Positions 1-10,700 of a stretch of 64,000 nt of DNA are shown in pieces. The notes under the pieces were generated by a model that was not told where the DNA came from, did not search any database, and saw only the letters and a program-made list of their open reading frames with translations. Where the stretch lies: the NCBI RefSeq assembly GCF_001640805.2, contig NC_066848.1, positions 8,633,526 through 8,697,525 of the forward strand, in the 5' to 3' direction. The stretch is from Lates calcarifer. Its lineage: Eukaryota > Chordata > Actinopteri > Centropomidae. The position numbers and the translations under genes were made by a program. Within the stretch, counting starts at the first letter, position 1; each line of letters opens with the position of its first letter.

Positions 1-289
1 CATAAAAAAACAGGTAACTAGCAAATATTCACATTTAAGAGGTTAAAATTGTGGCATCATAATTGATGAAAAAAGCAAACAAACTGAATGATCTAATAAT
101 TTCAGCTCTAGAAAACCAATTAATTTCTGGGTGCCTGTGGAAATAATGAAACTGCGATGTACAGATTAATCAGACCATGACCTTAAAAGATTCACTCACA
201 CTGTCATCTTTCATCATCTGTTAATGATACTGCCATGTAGAAAAGAAAAAAGAACGTTAATAATAAATTATTTTTGTGATGTCTTTCAG

Positions 290-2320
290 TAAGACACCTG
301 TCCATCCAGACTCAAGACACGCCAAACCCCAGAAGCTTGAAGTTTCTCCCTGGTAAACCTGTCCTAGGAAGTGGGACACTTGACTTTCCCTCGCCAAGCT
401 CAGCTGAATGTTCATCTTTAGCCAGGTTGTGTGTTTACTGTTGTACTTTGTCATGTTCACTTTGTACAGTTTCTAATGTGGTAGACATTTTAAAAGGAGT
501 GCATTGTCTCCACACTTTAGAAAAAACTATTAAGTGTTACATCTCACATTCATAACTGAATTTATTTCAACTCATAAAGATCCATGTTGTCAGAACAATG
601 AAAAGAAATATCTAAATAAATGCATCAGAATTGTGAATGTGCGGCTTTCCAGTTCCTCTCTTTAAAAAGGAATAATAGTTAGATAATGGACATTATTGTC
701 ATTGAACTATTCATGTTTGTGTCCTCAGTTTCTGAAAGTGATGATCTTGCATGGTTGAAGAGTCACACAGGAGATGTGACAGATGAACAGTCTGACCGCT
801 ACACTATGTGATACTCCAGGGTTTCTGTGAATTAAATCAACTGAATGCACGTGTGATGTAGATATGTTTTTTTGCTGAAACGAAACAACAGCATTGTGTA
901 AAGCTTCATGCTGTCATGGTATGTTTCATTTTTGTTGAACAATAACATGAAAAAATGTTTGTTGCAGGGTCCTGTTTGAAATCGAAGGAGTAAAAAGTGT
1001 GTTCTTTGGCCCTGACTTCATCACAGTCACCAAAGTAAGTATTAAATGTACTTTAACACCTTGTCACTATGTTTTTATTGATATGAAATCTTTGTTTGGA
1101 GAGATAACACACTCATGAGATTTTTGGTGACGTGTCAGACAGATGAAGATGTAGAGTGGACAGATATCAAGCGCCATGCCCTAGAGGCAATTGCCAAGTT
1201 CTTTGAAAGTGGTGACCCGATAACAACAGGGACAGTTCACCATGAAAGCAGTGAGTATGCAAATGGACATTTTGGTCAAGCATGCAGTTTTTTCACAGAA
1301 TATTTCTTAAATATCTCCACACTGTACAATTTGTAGGTCTCTCTGAAGATGATGATGAAATTGTATCTGTGATAAAGGAGCTTCTGGACACCAGGATCAG
1401 GTACACTTCTAGTAACGTTAAGAGCAGTTTAGGTAATAATTTCAGTCTGTGTCAGTTTATTGTAGTTGGAAAGCTCACTGATTCATAGTTAATGTGTTGT
1501 AAATATTATTTGAATCCTGATCAAATATTTCCTAAGTCATTTTGCTATGATAGGCACTTAGTGAAGTGATGTTGACAGTGTGGTGTAAGACAGCTGTACT
1601 GAGATAACAGTCTTAATCTTTTTGTTGTTTCTTTCTGTACACCACGATACGGTGTATTTCACTTACAAGGCCTACAGTGCAGGAGGATGGAGGTGATGTC
1701 ATCTTCAAGGGTTTTGATGATGGCACAGTCAAGCTGAAACTGGTTGGTTCCTGCACAGGGTGTCCCAGCTCCACAGTCACCCTGAGGAACGGGATTCAGA
1801 ACATGCTGCAGTTTTATATCCCAGAGGTAGACAAGGTGGAACAGGTGATTATCAAGATATGTCATACAATACGATAGAGGCTTTGTAGTTTCTGTGTAGG
1901 ATTTGTTTCTGCAGCTGGGGAAAGATTTGTGCATGTTTTTGTTCTGAAACCAGTTGTCATTTGGATATTTTGATCATCACATACAAGGAATAGTGATGTA
2001 ATCTCCTTTTAATTCTTATTTTTTGACCCTCAAGGCTTAGCAAAGAAACCAGACATTTTTTTTCAGTCTTTGGGTGCAGTTTTCCAGCTTTTGTGACTAG
2101 AGTTGAATAAAATGATGAAAAAAAAGATGATTTACATATTTGCTACTATATTGAGTTGAGTTTATGTCATTCTTTGAAGCGTGGTAGAATATATATTAAC
2201 AGACTTTTATGTTACATTTTAATGTTTTGTCAAATGTCTTTGTTTTTCCAGGTGGAAGATGAAGTGGATGAAATTAATGCAAAGGTTTTCTCAGACCTGG
2301 AACGCAAATTACAAGAATAA
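290..2320 (+). CDS. nfu1: NFU1 iron-sulfur cluster scaffold, mitochondrial (5' end missing)
   Basis: Six coding exons join in frame: 290-425, 968-1034, 1139-1250, 1337-1400, 1670-1844 and 2252-2320 (TAA at 2318-2320). Exon 290-425 gives the start of the mature NFU1 N-domain (IQTQDTPNP, then [11 protein letters not shown]). Exon 968-1034 gives [19 protein letters not shown]. Exon 1337-1400 ends in [10 protein letters not shown], and exon 1670-1844 holds the NifU-like C-domain with VQEDGGDV and the cluster-binding CxxC (GSCTGCPSS). From family knowledge, NFU1 dimers carry a [4Fe-4S] cluster to lipoyl synthase and respiratory-chain targets in the mitochondrial matrix. The exon(s) for the mitochondrial targeting peptide and start codon are not seen at 1-289 and probably lie to the left. 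All introns are GT-AG; the donor after 425 (gttgtg) is weak. Identification is firm; exon ends are hand-placed. Confidence 0.95.
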
Positions 2321-2905
2321 AAACTTGTTCGACACCCATGGACTTTGTTAGAATAAGAAAAAAAAAAACACAGCCATGCATTATTTCCATTACTATTACA
2401 CAACATGAGAATGAAGACAAAAAAATATTTCCTGCTATTTTGTGTGCATATACTGTTAAGCATTCAAGCTGTAATTTGTGTGTACATACTGTTAGCCCCA
2501 TACTGTTAGGAAAGAAGAAATACTGTATACCTGTATGCAGGAGATGCAGTCATTTTTCTATTTAAGAAAAATGTTCTGCTGTGATGGCTGTAAATCTTGA
2601 GTTGTATTTATTTCTTATAAATATTGTATATTTTGAAATAATATTTTCATAGGATGGAAAGCTTTTGACAACTGGTTATAGTCAGACAGAATGAATGAAT
2701 GAAATTAATGATTTGATAAGATTTTACTGTTGTTGTCAAATGAAACGGCTGTTTTTTTTCCCGTCAGTGTATCTGTTAATTAAATAAAATGTTAGCAAGG
2801 CTACAGGTTTGCACCCTAAACATTCTGTATGCTGTTTGTGAGCTTTGTGCTCCACTCACACTCACTCATCAATAGCTACAGATTTACTGTATCACATTAA
2901 ATAAA
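2321..2905 (+). terminator. nfu1: NFU1 3'UTR with two poly(A) signals
   Basis: Non-coding sequence directly after the NFU1 stop. Two canonical AATAAA hexamers are visible, at 2783-2788 and 2900-2905, so the transcript probably ends shortly after one of them. The stop codon itself also sits in an AATAAA-like run (2315-2320), which is unlikely to be the main site because it would leave almost no 3'UTR. No coding potential was seen. Confidence 0.6.
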
Positions 2906-3489
2906 GTTCACAGTTTGAAAGCAAATCTTAGTCGTTGATTATTTTCTATTAATTTCTATTACATTCAAACCAGGCAGAGCAACAGACCTCTTTGTATGAT
3001 GCCGTACAGTCAAACAGCAGGAAAATGCAGCCTCCAAAATGATTATACAGTTGAATTAACACTCATTTAACATACTTTCAAGGAAAATATTATAACCTTC
3101 ACGGAGGGAAGATATATTGAAGGACTGTTGTATTGGACTGCATTAGTTTTAGCTAGGTGTTTAACTACATACAAATTGACAAAAAGATAAACCTATTGCA
3201 TAAAACGTACAGTGTCTATATACAAAACAAATGTAAACTGAAAATAGGATGCAAACAGTAAGGGTGTGGGGGAGTGCTGGAATAAATATTATATTGTACA
3301 TAGCTACAGAGGGCTTATGTACAGTATATGCACCTATACAGGTTTATACATGTATACACTGTACATAAAAGTATGCCTGCTTAGTTTTATATTTGAATAT
3401 AATTTGTAGGCAAAAGATAGAGAATTGTGACACAAATTCTTCACCTTTTTAAGTCATGCTCTGGAGGTACAGCCACACAGGGACAGTTT
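2906..3489. other. NFU1-CCAR1 intergenic spacer
   Basis: About 580 bases of AT-rich DNA between the last NFU1 poly(A) signal and the CCAR1 promoter. No exon, RNA gene or clear repeat was recognised. The genes are in the same orientation, so this spacer should hold the NFU1 cleavage region and distal CCAR1 promoter sequence. Confidence 0.5.
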
Positions 3490-3604
3490 ATTTGATGGGT
3501 AAACACAGGTAAACCACTTTATACTGAGTCAGCCGCCTGGAGCATGGGTCGGTTTCGGCGCATGCGCAGCTTCTGTGTTCATCGGCCGGTGCAGGGGGAC
3601 AGTG
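3490..3604 (+). promoter_or_regulatory. ccar1: CCAR1 promoter and non-coding first exon
   Basis: A locally GC-rich patch in AT-rich surroundings. It contains a near-perfect NRF1 palindrome, GGCGCATGCGCA (3557-3568), a motif typical of TATA-less housekeeping promoters. A strong splice donor follows (cagtg|gtaagc, exon end 3604). The matching acceptor is probably ttgttttgtttatag ending at 4655, so 4656-4705 would be the 5'UTR part of the first coding exon. The transcription start is not fixed by sequence alone. Downstream in the intron, 3840-4060 is rich in GCTAGC/GCTAAC repeats, including the perfect palindrome GGCTAACGTTAGCC (4044-4057). Confidence 0.6.
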
Positions 3605-4705
3605 GTAAGCAGTGATGATAATGTTTTAATCAAACCTTACTACAGTAGTTATCGTGAACTATTCACGAACATTTGGCGTGCAATTATTATTTGCATGCAG
3701 GAGAGTTGTTGCCATTAGTGATCGTGTGTTTTTATGCTTTTGAAACATTCAGAGACAACTGCCAGCGAACGTTAATTTGGGCCTCGCTCTCTATAACAAA
3801 TCAGCACGAGGCTAATCTGGCAACAAAGCTAACGACGTGCAGATGCTAAGTCTTAGCTAGCGTTGTATACAGCAAGTGTGTTACAGCAGCTATGCTGTGT
3901 TTTAATATGGTTTTAGCTAACCAAGGTGTGTTTTAACAATGTCGACGAAGCTACAACAATTTAGCTTAAAAGAGCGTTAGTCAGCTGCTGTTAACCATAA
4001 CAATAACAGCATTAGCTAGCGCTAGCCTACTGTCAGTTGAAGTGGCTAACGTTAGCCAGCCTGCTGTGTCAGCAGTTATCCTACTAATCTACGGAGCATT
4101 ACCGAAATTAAGGGAAACGCGTTCTGGTACTTCTTGTCTACGAATACGTAATTTGTTCTTTCCAACTACTGACTCTTTCCCTCAAATGGCTCAACCAAGT
4201 TATTGTAAGACAGTAGGAGCTAGCTAAAGGTAAACGTTGTTTTTGTTTTTCCAGCCAGTGTTGACAACATGCCAGTCGTGTAAAAGTAAACTTTTTAATT
4301 CGAAGTTGTCATATTACGCTATAACGTTATAACCCTTTCCTTTGGGTAATGCCTCCTGTACAATACCTAGTGCTGACTTGGATGTTGTTTCGGTACTCTC
4401 TGTTTACCCTGTGCGACTTTTGCTGCAAATGCATACACGTCTCTCTATGCAACTGTGAACAGTGACAGGGCATGGCCATTAAAAATTGTCTGCTTGGGAT
4501 TTATTTTCTTACCCAAATCGTATTTTTATAGCATAATAATGTTCATAAAGTTTTTAGTTAGTGTAGGTGCAGAAATTATCAAGATTATTTTTTCTCCTGA
4601 TATCTGCCAGATGTCCTTCAAATATACCTCATTTTATAATTTGTTTTGTTTATAGTGACAAGCATTGGTCTGGTGAACAGAGATTGCCCTTAACCTGAAT
4701 GAGTC

Positions 4706-7700
4706 ATGGCCCAATTTGGGGGACAGAAGAATCCGCCCTGGGCGACTCAGTTTGCGGCCACAGCAGTGTCCCAGCCGGGTCACTCAGGACAGTCTCTTGA
4801 CCTCAACAGTTTGCACTGTAAGTATAGCAAACCGGAGGGTCTGGGCTATTTCTTTTCCTCTTTAAGCAGAAGCTTAAGGGCAGAAAACATTTTTTTCTTT
4901 GAATCCGGTGCCTTATTTTCTTTCTCTGCAGCTCTGGGTGTGCAGCAGCCATCTATTCTGGGAGCATCTCCCTCTGTTTACTCTCAGCAGTCAGCCTTGG
5001 CTGCAGCCTCCCTCAGTAACCAGTCTGCTGCAAACTATCAACTGTCTCAGCAGACTGCTGCCTTGCAGCAGCAAGCTGCAGCTGCTGCAGCAGCAGCACT
5101 ACAGCAGGTCAGTCACAGCAAGGTAGTCAAAAGCACAGTTAGCAGCCATGGTCACATGTAACACTGTTTGATCAACTACAATCTCTCCCATGTGCTTTTT
5201 AATGTATACAGTCTCAGATCAATACAGCTCTACAGCAGTATCAGCAACAGCAGCAGCAGCAACAACAACAGCAACAACAACAGCAACAGCAGCAACCTCC
5301 CCAGCAACCCCCTCAACAGCAACTGTACAATGTACCTCATCAGGTGAAACATAGGCTCATTTTGCTTAACGCCAACCCTAATCCTAACCCTTTATTTCAG
5401 ATAGTCATACTCATGGTAACATTTGAAAAAGTATTGCTTCCCAAAGAAATGTCATTGGCATTAGGTTTTATATTTAGATTTCTGTTGTGGCTCTGAATAA
5501 ATTGTGAATGTAATTTGATACTACTCAAGTGTCAGTATGTTTTTATATGTAGCGGTAAATAGATTTTGTTTCAACTGGCAAAATCCATTAGTGAGCACAC
5601 AGCCCATTGGGCTGTAGAGAATTGTTTTGAGAGCAGAAGGTGCACCGTTTTAATGTGGGTAAATCTGTTGTATCGAGTCAACAAAATGGTCACTCTTAAT
5701 ATTTTCTGTTTTCCTTCCTTCTTCACAGCTCCCACAGCCTCAACAGGCACTGATTTCTCAGGTAATGTGCAAAACACATACATTTGCCGCATTCTGTATA
5801 TTGTCTATCTTTTCCAAGATACCAGTCCAGGCTTGCAGTTGGGGTTGAATTATCTGAGTTACTGAGAAATCTCATATGTACTTTTTTGTCTCTGTGCATA
5901 TCCATTTATATAGGCGTATCATGTTCACCATTACAAGGGGATGAAGCATATTGCAGCATACATTTAGGTGTACAGCACAGACTGACTGTGAGGATATCTG
6001 TGTAGTTTTTCTTCATTCTCTGTTCATTGTTTGTTCTTACATCAAAAACTACACTGGTGTAAAAGGGTTCCTTTCAGCTTTACTTCAGAGCAGCGCTCCC
6101 AAGGTTGAACAAAGTTTAAAATGGCTTCTTTCACAGCCAGACTCTTCTTGCTTTTCTACCTGAGCTGCTACAGCATTATTGGACTCAACCTATTGTGTGG
6201 GCCTTCCATCACCATATAAATATTTTACCATTTCACAGTCTAGATCAGTCCTGTTAACATCTAAGCATTTGAATCTCGAATGTAGGCCAAATTTTTTCAT
6301 AGCTGATCAGATCAAAGCTTTTTTGCTTTATTGATTCCTTAGTGATTGTTCCAAGTTTTTGATTTGCTATCAAAATGTTTCCCTTTGTATTCTTGCAGTG
6401 TTGTGTGCCCATTGTATTTATTGATAGGAAGGGTTGAGACATGCAGCCAGAGTGTATTCATAGCAGCAGTTTTTTTGAGCCCTCTCTCTGTTCTTTACCC
6501 TCAGCCCCCCGTTGCCCTGCCCACCAGCTTGAGCCTCTCTAACCCCCAGCAGACAGCCCAGATTACTGTGTCCTACCCAACACCGCGTTCAAGTCACCAA
6601 CAGCAGACACAGCCACAGAAGCAGCGAGTCTTCACTGGTGTCGTCAACAAGTTACATGACACATTTGGCTTTGTAGATGAAGACGTCTTCTTTCAGCTAA
6701 GGTGAAAGAGAGTATGGTCCCTGGCATCTCTCAGACTGTATTTCTTGTGGGAATGAGGTTGTTGGTGAAATGACAAGTTAAAATCTCAGTGTCATTAGCC
6801 ATAGTTTCCTCATTGTATGTATTGCATTAACACCTCCCTCTTCTTTTTACACGGCCTATGTCATTTTCCAGGCCAGTATTTGGCACTGTTATTTGTCCAA
6901 TGTGAAACGGACATAGAGAGATGTCTTAATGCTTTTTTTATATGCATCTTTTCAGCGCTGTGAAAGGGAAGACCCCACAGGTGGGGGACAGGGTCCTAGT
7001 GGAAGCTGTGTACAACCCGAATATGCCCTTCAAGTGGAATGCCCAGCGCATCCAGACCTTACCTCAGCTAGCAAACCAGTCGGTGAGAACACTCAGAGGT
7101 TGCACTAAGTCACTCAAGAATAACATTGTCCAACATGTTAACACAATGTGGGGATTTCTGCTTAAAAAATTGCTCTATCTGCTACAAACATATGCTTCGT
7201 CTACCTTAAATATAGATACAAATTCTTTATGTAATAATATCTACATGATTTTTTTTTCCACATTTGCTAAGAGTCTCACTGATACTTGGAGTTGTACAAA
7301 ATGTGAATGAATACATTTACCCCAGTTGAGTATTTGTTAAATTCAGTTAGTTTTAGCCTTTGGCCTTATTGATCTGAGTAGGTCAATAAGGCCAAACACC
7401 AGAACAGTTGTTGACTTGCATCTGTGACCAAGCCTACATGGTGAAAATGACAACATATCTATTTGAATTTTGAATATTTAAAAGTGGAATTTACAGGTTC
7501 ATTTTAAACCCTGGACAATTCACCTGTCTTAGTCTGAGGAGAATAATATATTTAAATGGTTATTTTTCCTTTTTTTTTCAGATTTAATCTTATCCCTGTA
7601 CCTCTCTGTCTTTTACTGACTGCTGTGTTCTCAATCCCTCCTAGCATCAGCAGCAGCCTCAGCCTTTACCTCAAGCTTCTCCACAGCTCGGCAGCCTTTA

Positions 7701-10700
7701 CAGTGAGCCAGGGATGCAGCTGCGCTACTCAGACATGCACTCCACTGCGGACAACAGACAAAATGTAACCCCCAAGCCCTGAATCACACACTTTATTGGT
7801 CTTTCTTCCCCACTCTCTTTTTTTCCTTTGCTGCCTACCTATTCATGGTGAACCATAGTTAGAGCTATTCTTGGTTTAACAATACATTTCTTTATTTTAA
7901 GGTACATTAACATGTCTTACAAGGGGACTGTTTTTACAGTATTGCTTAATACATTTTTGAATGTACTTTTTTGTGATAGATTACAGCCTTGTTACCCAGA
8001 TCATATTTATTTTTGTTTGGAAAACAAACTAATGTTGCTGGAGATATTACTTTTGTTTCAGAGGTGTTTTCACACTTTGGGCGTTTTAATGTTAAAATCA
8101 GCAAATCTCTCTACAGGGGACACTGCAGAAGACAGGGACTTCAGGAAAAGCTGCTATAAATAAGAATACATTTTCAACTTATTTTAAATAATGCCAGAAA
8201 CAGTATACGGGGTGAAATGAGCATTTGTCCAACTATGAAGCAAGAAAATACATTTTACGTAACTGGGCTGGTTTGCAGTAATCCTGAGTGTGAAGGTTTG
8301 GTTTGAAGTAGCATGCAAATCATTACCTTACCAGTTGAATCAGTGCCTTACCAACCAATGGGATACATACAGTTTTAATAATGATATTTATATTAGCGTG
8401 TATGTCTCTGAATATTGTAGCACTGTGGCCTTTTGGTTCAAGTGACTATATTTCAACCAGAATGTTGCCAAACTTGTCTGCTCACTAGATACCTGAAATA
8501 TTCTCAGAAAATACTGCCCATATACCAATACTGCCCTCATAAATGTTGTTACATGCAACATGTCATTGATAAAGCAGATCTGGTCATGCTGGCTTATGGT
8601 CTTGACAAATGGAAAGAACTATTATTAAAATTACCTTACAGTTAGGATTTCACAGTGAAATAGTACTAGTGTGATTCCCCAACCCCCAAGATGTTCCACA
8701 CAGTCTTGTGTCAGCGTCAGGCATCAGCAGTTTGACTTCTGTTTAAATATGAGCTCTAACAAATATTACAGTGATGTCAAGACATGTAGTATGAAGAAAG
8801 ATTTTATTGACATCTCAGTATACAGAAGCTTGTATCTGGCTTTAGGTGAAATAATCTCATATGAGATAAGTATAAAAGTCAATACTGAGAATATTCTTAA
8901 ACAGTACCTAGCCATAGTTCACAGATATCTCTTCAAGAATGTATCTTTAACCATTACCTTTGTCTCTGCTTCTTGTTTTCTTCACCCAAAAGATTTGATA
9001 AACAAATATAAAGTTTTTTTTACCCAAACAGGTCAAAACCTGGATTATTACTTTACTTTTCACCTTAAGACAATTTGAGATTAGGACATTGTCCCATAGC
9101 AAAACTAAACTGAGATAGATGCCCCCTGGGTTGAGATTTTGTTTCACAACAGGTATTCTCTGATCAAGACAACCTAACAAGGCGCCTCTGATAAGATTTC
9201 CTCAATTGTTTCAATCAAGCAGATATTAGGACCTTCTCCTAGCTTCTTCTTTCAAGCAGCCACTGACCAAGATTTTGTACAGTTCCTCATCTTATCTGTT
9301 GTGCAATCATTGGCATGTTAATTGAAGATTGTTTCAGGTTTGCCTCTGAAGTTGTCCTCATGTCTCAGTTTTTTTTACTCTGTCTTTTTTGTCTTTTCTC
9401 TAGAGCCAACCTCAAGCTCCTAACATGATGAAAGCAGCCCCCACCATCCTGCAGTCGCTACCTCCCCCAACCACATTCAGTGTTCCGTCCCAGGCTCCCC
9501 CTCCTTCCCTCCTGCAGGCCCAGCTGTCTGCTGCCTCTCTGGCTCCTCTCCTCCAAAACCCTCCTCAACCTCTGCTGCCACAGCCTCCGCCCAAAGGTAA
9601 GTTAGTGGGGTTGACTATTATTTTTTAGATGTTTTGGTACAACATTAAGCACAAAATCAAAGCTGTCTGTGTGGTATTTAAAGTGCTTTGTTTTATGTGT
9701 TTTGTCTCTAGATGTGTTTCCTGGGGGTCTGCTTCAACCCCCAGTAAGGATGATGCCACAGCCGCAGCCTGTCCGGCGGATTGAACCTCCACCTCGTTTC
9801 CCCAGTCGCAATGATCGAGGCCCTGAGCTCATCCTCAGGAGTAAAGAAGAACGCAGGTGAGATGACGATAGATATCATAGATGATCTGATATTTACAGTT
9901 GTAGTCAATATCCTGTAAACTTCTGCCTGCTATTAGTGAGCAGTCATTAGTCATTTTAATGTTTTTACTTAATTCATTAGCCGAGACAGAGACCGTGAAC
10001 GAAGGCGATCGAGAGAACGCTCACCTACACGCAAACGCTCCAGAGACCGCTCACCGAGACGGGACCGCTCACCGAGACGGCCTCGCAGGGTAGTGCCTCG
10101 ATACACCGTCCAGTTTTCCAAGTTCAGCTTAGATGGGTGAGAACTGTCTTTTCAGTGATTCATGCTTTGTAGCTGGAAACAGATCATAGTGGTGTTACAC
10201 TCTAGTGAAATATTTAACTATATATATAATGTGTGTTGCTAAAGTAGTATCTGTCCTCTCTGTGTTCTCCAGCTCCAGCTGTGACATGATGGAGCTGAGG
10301 AGGCGCTATCAGAGCCTCTACATTCCCAGCGACTTCTTTGATGCTGTCTTCACCTGGGTGGATGCCTTCCCCCTAACACGACCCTTCCAGTTTAGTAATG
10401 CCTGTAACTTCCACATCTTGCACAAAGAGGTGGATCCTCTAGTCAAGAACACAGCTGTGCTGGACCCTCCTGATGCCAACCACACCTACAGTGCTAAGGT
10501 AGGACTACCAGTGATAAGTACAGCTGCTAGAAGGGGTGATCTAAGAAGAGGACCAAACTAATATGATACTGAACACCTAAAAAATATTCACGAAATATGT
10601 ATCCTGTACACTAAAGATTTAGTTTACGACTGGCCGACACAGTAATTTGTCCAAAGCAATTACATTTTAGTCTAAAGAAAAAAAAATTGGAAAGAAAAAT

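Noticed and set aside
739..795. Possible second box C/D snoRNA in an NFU1 intron (GTGATGA at 739, CTGA at 792)
   Set aside because: There is no terminal stem beside the boxes and no D'/C' pair with useful spacing.
2112..2118. Box C-like ATGATGA in the last NFU1 intron
   Set aside because: No box D follows at an acceptable distance and no closing stem is present.
5371..5391. Telomere-like AACCCTAATCCTAACCCT in a CCAR1 intron
   Set aside because: Only about three degenerate units, too short to call an interstitial telomeric tract.
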